A stretch of 64,000 nt of DNA from Daucus carota subsp. sativus (lineage: Eukaryota > Streptophyta > Magnoliopsida > Apiales > Apiaceae), in the NCBI RefSeq assembly GCF_001625215.2, contig NC_030389.2, forward strand, positions 41,777,454 to 41,841,453, in the 5' to 3' direction. Both the position numbers and the translations under genes were made by a program. The notes below the pieces were generated by a model. The model searched no databases. It saw only the letters and a list, made by a program, of their open reading frames with translations, and had not been told where the DNA came from. Shown here in pieces: positions 25,959-36,983 of this stretch (the stretch's first letter is position 1; each line of letters begins with the position of its first letter).

Positions 25959-26429
25959 GAGTACGGTATTATCAAATTATCGAATTCATACAATAAAATA
26001 TTTAAATCCATTTTTGAATCTGAAACGTACTCAGGTATATATACAACTCTGATGGATCATGGAAGGAGGAAGTATACCTAGTTTGCTATGAGCTATAACC
26101 GGCGATCATCTTGTGTCACTGTTAGGACACTGACTCATAAATTTAACGAAACGTATCTGATTCTAGATGTATCTGCCGAAAGTTTATGTACAAATTGACA
26201 TGCTGGGCCCCCCACTTCCTCCTTCCCATTTAAACTCTCCCAACAAAACTACAGTTGACTCACTTTCCATTTTCCCAGCAGTCCTAAATCAAGAAACACG
26301 TTTTCATTGTTTCTCAACTGGGCTTCTCATTTTTATTTTTTTTTTAGCTAAATTGCTTCTGACTTTCGTTTATAAACCTTAAATCTTGCTTGCCCAGATC
26401 AAAATCTTGGCAGAAAAAGAAAAAACAAT
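25959..26429 (+). promoter_or_regulatory. Promoter and leader of the split-start gene
   Basis: About 470 bp upstream of the first splice donor (26431). It should hold the promoter and most of the 5' UTR. I could not assign a TATA box with confidence. Confidence 0.35.
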
Positions 26430-29400
26430 AGTAAGCCTTGTATTTATGGTTTTTTCTTGTTATGATTTTATGTAAATTGTTTTTGATAATATGTATGTGA
26501 TATTTGTTGATTTTGGTTTGTTAAAGTGTATCCAAAGGTGAAGGTGAGAGATGAAGCACAAGATGTTGATGAAGATGATTATGCTACAAGATTCTGTAAG
26601 GCTTTGGATGCTCTGTCCTTGCATAATTTTCCATCTCCCCCAGGTGATCTTTCTTTTTAATATATATCTTTTAGATGATCTCGGATTAGGTTTTGAAATA
26701 ATTATGTATGTTCTTATTTTGTGTTTATTTGATCAGCTTTTATTGTAAGATGTTTATGTATGTGCTAGTTTTTACTAAATCCATATGGAATTGAAGTTTT
26801 TGGATTCATGGACTGTGTGTTTATTTGTGGAAGGGGGGTTTATGTTTACCACGGGTGTTGGCCCTAGATGTCACTATTTAGCCGCAAAAGCCTCTATTGT
26901 CATTTTCTGAAAAAATGGCCCCAACCGTCACTTCAAAACGCAACTTCGTGTTGTGTTAACAAAAACACAACTTCAAGTCGTGATTTTAGCCGAAAACGCA
27001 ACTTCATGGAACATCCTCAACCTCACATTTATATGATTAGAGATTCCTCAACCTCACTATTCATTTATCTAGAACAAAAGACACATAAACATGATGGTAA
27101 AACCCTAAACATAAAAGGATGGTACACCTCGTCGAGTTTTCTTTTAAAAATATGCAAACGGTTTGAAATGATTTTTGGAGGCGTAACATGTCTAATTCTA
27201 AAGAGTACTCTCATCGTCATAAAAACTACAAAAAAACAGTTACCATATACAAAAAACTCACATTGCATAAAATCCTCCGCCGGCTTCCTAGTCCTCCAAG
27301 CAGCAATCTCTTTATTGTGCATAGAATAGTAATCCTTCCTGCCCCCCTTTTCCGTTGCGTTATTTTGATCTCATAGTCATCCCAATTGGGAATGAGATCA
27401 TAAGAATTGAATACCCGAAACTGTCTGCTACAATGGTGTGGTTTGTGATGCACCACAACATAGTAGCAAAACAGTGGCACGAGATCATTAACGGAATTGC
27501 GATCTCCTGGGAGGGGGCATTTTTTCCCTTCATAAGGCTTCTAGATTATATCCTATTAAGAGAAAACATGAAAGCAAAGTTAGCAATTATATAGAATCTC
27601 GTAAAATGGCATTAATAAAAAACACAAGTTCATTAGGAAAAGATGCATGAAAATTGAAAGGCAAAAATCAGACTTGGTCAAGCTCCCTAATTCGTAGAAA
27701 TATACACTCCTAAAAATATTAACAAGTATATTCTTGTTACATGTTTTAACTTTTATGTCATTATTATCCTGTATTGTCATTTAAAAACTAATAAGTAAAC
27801 TAACAATTCAATGTGTACCTTTCCTGTGATAGGCAGCATCGAGTCAATCGTCCATTTGGCATAATGGTTGTGCGTTTTTTTGTCGATTTCACGAACGATC
27901 CATGGTAGCCATGGCTCTCCGTGTTTTACCGACTCAGGGGGATTCTTCAACTTGATCCCAAGAGCAGTCTGCAGCTTCTTGATCCGAATTATGAAAAAAA
28001 CCTGTCAAAGAAAAACAGACAAATATAAGAACAAATAAATGACAACGAAAGCACAATAAAACAATACTATAAACGTATAAGCAAAAGTTACAAGAAGAAC
28101 CCAAAGATTCCCATCAATATAATTTTTTTTATTTTTGTAGCGCCTCATTCCGTTGTATAGGTAAGCCAATAATGCTGCTGCCCATGCCCAATCATCGATT
28201 CTGTCCAAATTCTCTACGAATTGGACTGAAACCGAGTCAATTTCATGTTTGTTATTGTTTGGCACAATAAACGCAAACAAAACAATGAGAAGAACAACAA
28301 TTTTCCGGGCTCGGTAATCTTTAACGTGGTCCTTGTTCAAGTCAATGTTCATCATCTCCTTTACCGGCAGTGCTGTCTTCCTCAGAAAACGCCCAAGCCC
28401 AAAAACCCGGCTAAAGGCGCTGTCATCGAATGCAGGTGAACCAGTTATTTAAAGAACATCCTCTAGCGTGAGGCCAAGAGCATGTGTACCTGTCATGATA
28501 GCAGAGTATTAGTATGAGCAGAGTACTTGTATGTTCAATATAAGTATAGTAAGGACAATAGGGTAATTTCCTAAATTCCTGTTGGTATGAGTTAGTTACA
28601 TTCCTACATGATGTTTTATAAATACTCCCTCTGTTTTTTTTATATGTCACTTTTGACTTGGGCACGTAACTTTAGGTGGGTTGACCGGCTAGTAAAAATT
28701 ATTATTTTTAATTGATTTTTTTGTGAATTAAAATTTTGATTATATATTTTTATTTAGAAAAAGAAAATTTCAAAAATAATACTTTTAACTACCCGTTCAA
28801 AGCACTTAAAAGTGTGTGCCAAAAAGTCAAACGTCATATATTAAAAAACAGAGGGAGTACTTGTGATCTGTGTTGTATTGGAGATAGGTGAATATATGAA
28901 TTGGCATTTGCCTCCAACCTCTCTCTTTTTATAACTAACTTTCTCTCTCTAGAATCTCTCGATCTCAGCTCTCTTCTCTCTGTGAAATCTCTCTGATTCT
29001 CTTCTAATCTCCTTCCAATCTCTGATATTCTATCTTATCCTAGCTATAATCTTTCATTTCTGCTAGGAGTGAGCAAAAAAAACTGTAAAATCGAAACTGA
29101 GCCGAAAAACCGAAAAACCAAACCGAAAAACCGAACCGTTTATATAATATAAAATAAAAATATAACATTTGTTATATATTATTCTATATAACATATTATA
29201 TATAACATATTATATATATGTGCTACAATATATTAATTTTATAGTTTAGTAAGAGAAATTGATATTATAAGTATATAAACATTTTCCTAAAATTAATAAT
29301 AATAATAAATTTGTATACTAGTTTCTAATCATATAAAAACCGGAAAAAAGCGACACCGAAACCGACGGTTAACCAAACCGAAAAAACCGTTCGATACGGT

Positions 29401-32400
29401 TCGGTTACGGTTTCTACCTAAAAACCGAACCGAACCTAAATACACGGTTCGGTAACGGTTTTAGACAGAAACTGAGCCGAACCGACCCGTGCACACCCCT
29501 AATTTCTGCACTTATAAACCAAAAAATACCAAAAATATACATAAAAAGTACTTGTAACTCTAAACCATGACATCACCAAAGAGAAAAATCTGACGGTTAG
29601 ATCTGTAGTAATCTCCATCAAAGATGCTTGCAATGATTGATGCCATCATGTCAGGCTCCCCGTCAATTATGCTAAGCAGCCTAGAGAGACAATTCTGGTT
29701 CTCCGGGTCCAGAATGTGATCTTTTTGTGGACCGTCAGATTTTTCTGGACCCGGAGAACCAGAAATGTCTCTTTAGGCTGCTTAGCATGATTGACGGGGA
29801 GCCTGACATGATGGCGTCATTCATTGCAAGCATCTTTGATGGAGATTACTATAAATTTGACCGTCGGATTTTTCTCTTTGATACTGTCATGGTTTGAATC
29901 CGTTACAAGTACTTTTTATGTATATTTTTGGTATTTTCTGGTTTATAAGTGCAGAAATGAAAGATTATAGCTAGGATAAGATAGAATAGCAGAGATTGGA
30001 GGGAGATTAGAAGAGAATCAGAGAGAGAAGAGATCATAGAGAGAGAGATCAGAGAGAGATTCTAGAAGGAGAAAGTTAGTTATAGAGAGAGAGGTTGGAG
30101 GCAAATGCCAATTCATATATTCACCTATCTCCAATACAACACAGATCACAAGTATTTATAAACATCATGTAGGAATGTAACTAACTCATACCAACAGGAA
30201 TTTAGGAAATTACCCTACTACCCTTACTATACTTATACTGAACATACAAGTACTCTGCTCATACTAATACTCTGCTATCATGACATGTACACATGCTCTT
30301 GGCCTCACGCTAGAGGATGTTCTTTATATAACTGGTTTACCTATTAAGGATTTTATGCAATGTGAGTTTTTTGTATATGGTAACTGTTTTCTGTAGTTTT
30401 TATGATGATGAGAGTAATCTTTAGAATTTGAATAAGGCATGTTACGCCTCCAAAAATCATTTCAAACCGTTTGGATTTTTTTAAAAGAAAACTCGATAAT
30501 TTAATATATTTAACGAGGTGTACCATCATTTTATGTTTAGGGTTTTACCATCATGTTTATGTGTCTTTATTATAGATAAACGAATAGTGAGGTTGGGGAA
30601 TCTCTAATCATATAAATATTAACATATGACCTGTGTTCAAAATGCACCTATGCTGATAATATAGTCCAGTAACTATCATAATGGCAGCATTGTTGAAATA
30701 CCTTTTTAATTTTTTTTTTTGGGAGTGTATTGTCTCGCGTTTGGAGGAAATAACTTGCAACAGTAACACCAAGAAGACACATTGTTATGTGAAAGATAAA
30801 AGCAGGGATGTAGTGAAAGATTACTTATCAATCTTTTAGTTTACAAAAATAAATGAATGTCTGCTCTTCTTCTTCTTCTTCTTCTTCTTCTTTTTGGCTA
30901 AATAGTTTCTGCTCTATCTTATTATCAATCTAAATTTTGGAAATGCAACCCTTGATTTTCTACTACCACAAACATCTGAACATAGAGAAGACTCTTAAAT
31001 GCAAAATATATTTGTGCATGAAGCATGTTCATGTGTGTTTTAAATTTTAATTAACTTTTTTTCCTTTTATTTGCAGTAAAGGAACTTGAAGACAATTCTC
31101 TGCCGTCAGTAGTAAAAATTCCCAAGTCATATGTCTCAAAGCCAGTCATGCCAATGGCTCCTGTATCCAGAGGTTCAGTCTTTGTACCATATTGTATTTG
31201 ATGTGCTGTTGTCATAGTTGTATTCCTTTATTAATTGGATTCCTTATGTTTTGTTAAATAGGATCAGCAAAGAGCATCAAAATAAAAGTTGTGGAGGAAG
31301 AAAAACAAAATATTAGAGCTAGTTCAGTCCCCCGACCACGTGCTGTCTTATCTAGTCCTGGTACATTATATTAGTTATTATTTCAAATGCTTCCAGTGAT
31401 ATCAGTAAAAAGATGTATTGTACATAAAAACTGTCTAAAGTCCAAGGAAGCACATATGTTTTATCTTATGCAGTTATATCTTGCAATGGATGTTTCTATA
31501 TGACTGTTTTTTTCACCAACTAATGTGTATTCATGATGATTTTAAATGGGATGCAACTAATATTTTATTATGAATTTATGATGACCTTATTGCCTTCTGG
31601 TTTTGATATGAATTGCTTACTCAAAATTGTCACATCTACATACTTTCGTACATATGATTCACTTATATTTATTAATATGTTTGTTTGGAAGGACACCAAA
31701 AGTTTGATAAGTCCATGTAACATATAATCCCTATTAATTCACTATATAATGACTTAAGAAGCTAGGATTAGGAAATTGTAGAATATATCCTCATTTTAAG
31801 CCCTGTTGGTGTTCACTGTGTCGATAGTTGTTTTGTTTAAGCAATAAAAATATATCTTAAAGCTTAAATGCATATTGCCCATGCTTATTAGTGATAGAAC
31901 TGAGGATTGACATATGACCTGTGTTCAAAATGCACCTATGCGGATGATATAGTCTAGTAGCATGAGAACTATCATGATGGCAGCATTGTGGAAATAACTT
32001 TTCAAAATTTGTTTTTTTGGGAGTATCCCGCTCTGCATATTTTCGGGTTCAATACCTATTGGTACCTTATGTCTCCTTGTTTTCCTTCTCTGCCTTGATT
32101 TTCCCCTTGAGAAACTTCTGCCTTGTTTAACTAATTGATTTAATGTTCTATGGGTGAAACAGATAATGATGGTTTACTTAAAAGTAAGCAGAAATCAAGA
32201 CCAGAAAGATCTTCAGGTTTGAGAAATCACAATCAATGTCAAAACCGACACGTCCAGTGCAAGGTTGTCCCAAAATCCATTGATGCTGAAGGTCGTCCTA
32301 TTAACAAAACAAGAGAAACCAATGAAGCTGTTCACAGTAGAATCAATCCCAAAGTTATAAGGGTGTCACCCTTAGCCGAGCCAAATAAAAGAGCTTACCT

Positions 32401-32413
32401 GAGAAAGGGTTAG
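26430..32413 (+). CDS. Conserved-looking plant protein of unknown function, split start codon, 187 aa
   Basis: I do not recognise the family. The model joins base 26430 (A) with 26527-26643, 31077-31172, 31262-31360 and 32163-32413, using GT-AG borders with matching phases, and ends in TAG. The initiator ATG is assembled from the last base of the leader exon and the first two bases of exon 2, giving MYPKVKVRDEAQDVDEDD. No other ATG opens this frame in exon 2. The protein is hydrophilic and basic towards the C-terminus (KSKQKSRPERSSGLRNHNQ, then RVSPLAEPNKRAYLRKG), with no membrane segment or signal peptide. It is probably nuclear or cytosolic, but that is inference. Intron 2 (26644-31076, 4.4 kb) holds a large palindromic element, and intron 4 (0.8 kb) shares a segment of about 110 bp with intron 2. 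Confidence 0.75.
27330..28433 (-). pseudogene. Plant mobile domain (PMD) transposon gene remnant
   Basis: On the minus strand this segment encodes pieces typical of plant mobile domain proteins (PF10536): DDSAFSRVFGLGRFLRKT, then a leucine-rich helix (ARKIVVLLIVLFAFIVPN), then VENLDRIDDWAWAAALLAYL, then after a likely intron GIKLKNPPESVKHGEPWLPW, and finally VPLFCYYVVVHHKPHHCSRQF. PMD genes occur in Mutator-like and other plant elements and as domesticated genes (MAIN/MAIL). The frame is broken by stops and a shift around 27480-27560, and the N- and C-terminal parts are missing, so it looks like a decayed transposon gene. It is present only in the left arm of the palindrome. Confidence 0.75.
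28625..28857. mobile_element. Stowaway-like MITE inserted in the palindrome arm
   Basis: A 233-bp element with ends CTCCCTCTGTTTTTT / AAAACAGAGGGAG and TA on both sides (28623-28624, 28858-28859). The corresponding place in the right arm (about 30146-30160, ATCACAAGTATTTAT) is uninterrupted, giving the pre-insertion site with a single TA. This confirms both the borders and the TA duplication. Confidence 0.9.
29064..29501. mobile_element. hAT-family MITE inserted in the palindrome arm
   Basis: A 438-bp element beginning TAGGAGTGAGCAAA and ending GTGCACACCCCTA, rich in CCGAACCG/CGGTTCGG words. It is flanked by the exact 8-bp duplication ATTTCTGC (29056-29063 and 29502-29509). The other palindrome arm carries one copy of the site (GCAGAAAT, 29951-29958) with no insertion. 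The 8-bp duplication and TA(G/A)GGGTG-type ends are typical of hAT. Confidence 0.93.
29744..30617 (-). repeat. Right arm of the large palindrome
   Basis: 874 bp that is the reverse complement of the left arm (27027-29713) once the left arm's three insertions are removed. It lacks the PMD gene segment and both MITEs. It has about 17 extra AT bases near 30500-30517. The loop between the arms is only about 30 bp. The outer edge at 30617 is followed directly by a sequence repeated in intron 4. Confidence 0.85.
30620..30730 (+). repeat. Direct repeat copy 1 (intron 2)
   Basis: About 110 bp starting ACATATGACCTGTGTTCAAA, similar to 31909-32026 in intron 4 of the same gene. It abuts the right edge of the palindrome. 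The rest of the intron up to 31076 holds a CTT microsatellite (about 30867-30892). Confidence 0.75.
30867..30892. repeat. CTT microsatellite
   Basis: A run of about eight CTT/TTC triplets in intron 2 of the split-start gene. Confidence 0.9.
31909..32026 (+). repeat. Direct repeat copy 2 (intron 4)
   Basis: Second copy of the 30620-30730 segment, in the same orientation about 1.29 kb downstream. It includes TGACCTGTGTTCAAAATGCA and GGCAGCATTGT and ends in a T-rich stretch followed by GGGAGT in both copies. Confidence 0.75.
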
Positions 32414-33573
32414 TGATTTCTGCTTAAAGTTGAAGAAAGTTACCTCGACAAAGTAACTAAATTTTTGTCTTAATTCATGTTTGTGTAATATATACAGTGT
32501 GTAACAGATAAGCTTCCACTTAAAAAGAAGTAAAAGCACGACTTTATTACGTTTTGCTTTCTCTGCATATAGCATTTCTTTTCATTTCATAATCTGCTGG
32601 CCTTGAATGTGGACATCAGTAAGAGAATTAGATTAGGATAATGAATCTGCAGCAGAATTTGGAGCCTGCTGTAGTTTTTCGTTGAGGAAACTTTGTATAG
32701 TGCTAAGTGCTGTACTGCTGCTGTGTTATGAAAAAACATGTTTATTGATAGATTGATTTTGTTGCTTAATGCAGTTAGATTCGTTGAGATGAGTAAATCT
32801 TTGCACTTTGCTTATTCCCTTCAAAACACTATTCCCTCCGTCCCAAAATAAGTGCTTTGACTTTCTGCAGATAATTTAAGGTGCAAGAAAAACATACTTC
32901 TGCATATTATTTTTCAAAATTTCTTTTTCTGAATAAATCTCTTGAAAAAAGTCAAAACTACACTTAATTTGGGATTCCCTCAAATACACTACCGTGTACA
33001 CGAGAGCTGCTGACTGACTGACTAATCTTCTTTTAATCTTGTATTTAATTCAGTTTTTGTTTATCTTTCGACGTCAAAGATTTTCTTTCTCCGTAATACT
33101 AACGTTTATTTAAAATAATTGAATCAAAACAAGATACCTTAAAACAACCTCACAAAATCCATCATTTTATGAAGTTCAAAAAATCGCCACTTGAATATCA
33201 TCAAATTTCGATGAATTTTAAATAATCTCAATTTTAATATTATCGAATTTTAAAACATAATTTAAAATCTTGATTGAACCAGAAATTTGTAACATAATTT
33301 AACATTCTAATTGAATATTCCAAAATTCTGATATATTTTTAAAATTCGAGCTAAATAAAATTCTAAACTTAAGTAAAAATCTGACGGATACAGTTTAGAA
33401 GAGAAAAACACAAACCTTATCTTTTACTTATCTGGTACAATCTCAATGAGCACCATCTGCCCACATAGCTTTTAAACCTATCTCCCATTTCTTTCTTTCC
33501 TTTCTCCCTTGAAATCTCTCAACATTTTTACCATCAAAACCCATCTCACCACAGAGTCTCGAACCCCGCCACC
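32414..33573. other. Intergenic region upstream of the chloroplast RNP gene
   Basis: About 1.16 kb. It starts with the 3' UTR of the preceding gene and ends with the promoter and CT-rich leader of the RNP gene. A degraded Stowaway-like piece lies at about 32832-32988 (TCCCTCCGTCCCAAAATAAG near its left end). I could not define its right border. Confidence 0.45.
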
Positions 33574-36500
33574 ATGGCCGCCTCTGCCGCCATAAGCTCC
33601 TCCTTCTCCACGTCAATGCAGAGCCTCAACTGCATCCGCTCCAAGAACTCGTCTCACCTCTCTGATCATCTCAGGCTGGCCACTTTCAAGCCGCAAGTGT
33701 CACCTATTTCTCACTCACTTTTTATTGAGCCTGTGATCATCATTGCTGCTACAAAGGGCCATGCACGTAGGTCTATGACAGCAGCAGTGGCGCAGGAGCA
33801 GGCTGCGTTAACGGCTGATACTGAGGATGTGGAGGCAGAGGTGGTATTAAAGGCTGAGGATGAGGTAGTGAATGATGAAGTGGAATCGGAGGGAGAACAA
33901 GTGATGAGTAGCGGAGAAGATAGTCCTGTAAACACTAAGCTGTACTTTGGAAACTTACCTTATCTTTGTGACAGTGCTCAGCTTGCTGGAATTATTCAAG
34001 ATTATGGTAGCCCTGAGCTAGTTGAGGTAAACTTCTCCTTTTTATCTGTTTTTCCCTCTATAAGACATAGAAAATTGATTGGTTTTCGATTGATTGTTCT
34101 CCCGAACATCCATAGACTTGGGGTGTGTTAAGCCCAACTTCTGGACTTGTAACAATTGGCTGCTTAGCTCTGTTCGGTTGAAAAGAATGAGATTACTTAC
34201 AAATAGAAAGAAAACTTGTTAATAAATTCCGAAGGCAGGTACAGTTAAACCTCTTTAAAGTAATATCCCTCGGACTGGCAAAAAATATTACTTTACCGAA
34301 TTTATTATTTTATTGATATAATAATATTTTATTACTTTATCGATAAAATAATATTTTATTATTTTACCGAATTTCTATATGTTTACAACTTATAATTCAT
34401 TATTTTTAAAAACAAGAATCAGTCACATGCAATGTATTTGATTTAAAATTACTTTTATAATATTTAATCATATGTGAAAACTAAATTCATGTAGAGAATA
34501 GCAATATCATTCCAAGCGTGTCATCAAAGAAAGCACTTCAAGCAATCAACACTTTAAACAATTACTTGTTACAACATGAGCAAAACATACCGAGAATTAT
34601 TTATGTTTTACATAAAGTGAAGGATGAGGTTAATTTTGGCCTTGGTGGAAAGAAAAAACAAGCTACTATAGATTCATATTTTAAAAAAAACTGAACTTTG
34701 TAATTTATATACATTATGTATATATATAATACATGAATTATTACTTTACATATTACCTGGGCCTTAAATAAATTTCTAAATTTGTATTATCTTATGCTTT
34801 TAGCGAAAATATTACTTTACAACATTGACCCAACTTGGGACCAACAAAATTTATTACTTAAGCGAGGTTATTATTTTATCGGATATTACTTAATGAGGTT
34901 TAACTGTATGTAAGATAGAAGAAACTTAGCAAATCTTCAACCGGCAATGATGTGATTTCTTAGGATCATGAGTAAAAAGTAAAAATGAGGTTTTATCTCA
35001 AGATTTGTGGGATTAAAAATGCTCAAAACTGTGATGAAGATATTAATGAGCTTCTGTATATATGATATACCTTCGTGAAACTGCTGTGCCTGCAATAATT
35101 TTTAAGCTTTCGCAGCTCTACAGCTGCTCTACAGCTGCTGATATGAGTACTATGATTCCTGGGAGAGGGGTTTATAGTTCATTTGGTTTAAGTGTACCAC
35201 ATGTATGAATTGCGTCTTCCTATTTAGCATTACACCAGCTAAATATACCACATAAATCACTTGTTCCCTTTATAACTTAGCAGACAAAAATTTACAAATA
35301 TGATAAACAGAGAAGCTCCTGAATTCAAAGAAGTCATCTCTTGTTTCAGAGATGATTAACTGCTCTTGCAGTATTGATATGGGGATGTAAACTATTGTTT
35401 TGATTAAATATAAGATGCTAGTGAAGGCTTATGGTTATTGCAATCAAGTGTCAGTATTACTAAGCAAAGGCCAAAGAGCTAGATGATATGTCAGGAACCG
35501 CAATCAATTTGATGGAGATCCTTTAGTCGAGAAATATATAGTCTTAATCAACAGAAATGGAATTAAGTTAAAATCTCAAATACTTATCTTGTATTGATAG
35601 GTCTTCCATTTGATAATAATTAATATATACGGGCCTTCTAATGACAAACGACATCTTGTTAACAATGTGTGAAGAACCTTAAAAGAACGAGGCATAGGTT
35701 TTTTTTTCTCTCTCTCAATCTTGTATTGATAATGATTCATATGGACCTTCTGGTGACATGATATCCTAATAACAATGTTGGACGATTCTTATGTTTAGGA
35801 CTTAGGCATGTCCTATTTCACTTTTAATAGAGATTTAAAAGTTTCGAATTAAGTTCTGATGTCTTTAATGTCATTTTATGCTGTATAGGTTCTTTATAAC
35901 AGAGACACCGGAAAGAGCAGAGGATTCGCATTTGTTACAATGAGTACTGTTGAAGATTGCCAGGCAGTCATAGACAATCTCGATGGAAGTGTATGAATTG
36001 AATCTCTCATTTCTCTTGTGTGCATACATTTTACTATACTTTTATTGTAGTAGTAATTTTACAGTTGCATAATTCAGGTATATGGAGGGCGAACATTGAG
36101 GGTAAATTTTGCAGACAAACCAAAACCAAAAGAGCCTTTATACCCAGAAACAGAACATAAACTTTTTATCGGCAACTTATCATGGACAGTTACATCTGAA
36201 AGTTTGACCCAAGCTTTTCGACAGTATGGGAACGTAGTTGGAGGCAGAGTTCTATTTGATGGAGACACTGGAAGGTCCCGTGGCTATGGTTTCGTATGCT
36301 TCCCCTCTAAAGCAGAGATGGAAACAGCCCTACAGTCACTGGATGGAGCGGTATGATTTTTAAAACATGCATAACTGCATAGGCAACATCCATCTCTTTT
36401 ATTTTGCTTTACAAATATCATCTTGATTCTTCAAGTAAAAAGAATGAAAAAAACACTTATGCACTGTCTGAGAACTTGAATTTCATTTGAAATTCTAAAT

Positions 36501-36983
36501 TTTAGCAAATGACATGGTTGAATTAAGTTCCCAAACGCAATCTAAGTATATACTCCCTCCGTCCCCCTGAGTAATACATTGGGGGACGGGGACGCGGCAC
36601 GGACTTTAATGCTCCTGTAAAGTGTAGTTGTGTAATTTATTTTTAAAATTTTTTTTCTGAATTAAAGTTTGGATGTTATATTTTTATTCAGAAAAAGAAA
36701 ATCTCAAAAATAAGTTACAGAACTATATTTTATAAGAGCATTGAAATGCGTGTCGAGCAGTTGAAAAGAAACGTATACAATTAAATGGGACAGAGCGAGT
36801 ATACTCTTTACAGTACTGACTACAGACACAAATGAGTATTTTTTTTTTTTTCCCCAGAGTTACTGGTTCATACTTAAAATCAACAGAGAATAATACTTAT
36901 GTTCGTAAATTTTTTGCTGGTTAATTCAGGAACTGGAAGGACGAGCAATGCGTGTAAGCCTAGCTCAAGGAAAGCGAGAATAA
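33574..36983 (+). CDS. Chloroplast two-RRM ribonucleoprotein, 4 exons, 293 aa
   Basis: A cpRNP-type protein close to Arabidopsis At1g60000. These stromal proteins bind chloroplast transcripts and support their stability, editing and processing. Exons: 33574-34026, 35889-35990, 36078-36350, 36930-36983, all phase 0. Residues 1 to about 60 are rich in Ser/Ala with basic residues, fitting a transit peptide. An acidic linker (about 80-117) follows. RRM1 (about 121-199) has RNP2 LYFGNL and RNP1 RGFAFVTM; RRM2 (about 212-290) has RNP2 LFIGNL and RNP1 RGYGFVCF. The C-terminus is ELEGRAMRVSLAQGKRE. RRM1 is cut by the 1.86-kb intron 1, which carries a pogo-like element. The ATG sits in a strong context (GCCACCATGG). 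The acidic linker between transit peptide and first RRM is typical of cpRNPs. Confidence 0.95.
34242..34906. mobile_element. Pogo-like (Tc1/mariner) element in intron 1 of the RNP gene
   Basis: A 665-bp element flanked by TA (34240-34241 and 34907-34908). Its inverted ends, about 26 bp long, start CAGTTAAACCTC and are near-identical. Inside is a relic of the transposase C-terminus (34503-34694). TA duplication plus the transposase tail place it with pogo/Tigger-type elements; it is a deletion derivative. It lies wholly within the intron, so it should be removed by splicing. Confidence 0.85.
34503..34694 (+). pseudogene. Pogo-like transposase C-terminal remnant
   Basis: An open stretch of about 63 codons inside the 34242-34906 element, with no start codon and ending in TGA. 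It reads SKKALQAINTLNNYLLQHEQ, later LHKVKDEVNFGLGGKKKQ, and ends QATIDSYFKKN. This resembles the C-terminal tail of plant Tigger/pogo transposases, after the lost DDE domain. QATIDSYF fits the PCNA-interacting (PIP) box pattern Qxx(I/L/M)xx(F/Y)(F/Y), a feature known from Drosophila pogo transposase. It is a fragment, not a functional gene. Confidence 0.7.
36553..36799. mobile_element. Stowaway-like MITE in intron 3 of the RNP gene
   Basis: A 247-bp element from CTCCCTCCGTCCCCCTGAG to GGGACAGAGCGAG, flanked by TA (36551-36552 and 36800-36801). It lies inside intron 3 (36351-36929). Confidence 0.8.

Larger units (their letters stand above)
27027..29713 (+). repeat. Left arm of a large interrupted palindrome
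   Basis: Left arm of an inverted repeat inside intron 2 of the split-start gene. It pairs with 29744-30617. Starting from the outer edge, ATTTATATGATTAGAGA matches the complement of 30601-30617, and similarity continues inward to the short loop near 29714-29743. The arm is broken by three insertions absent from the other arm: a segment of about 1.16 kb (27276-28433) with a plant-mobile-domain gene remnant, a Stowaway MITE (28625-28857) and a hAT MITE (29064-29501). Without them it is about 0.86 kb, matching the 0.87-kb right arm. Transcribed as part of the intron, the arms could fold into a long hairpin. Confidence 0.85.

Noticed and set aside
26868-27329. 153-codon ORF on the plus strand in the palindrome region
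   Set aside because: It lies in transposon arm DNA, is antisense to the PMD remnant at its end, and shows no protein family features.
32832-32988. Further Stowaway MITE
   Set aside because: The left end (TCCCTCCGTCCCAAAA) is typical, but the right side does not form an inverted match or TA duplication; noted only as a degraded fragment.
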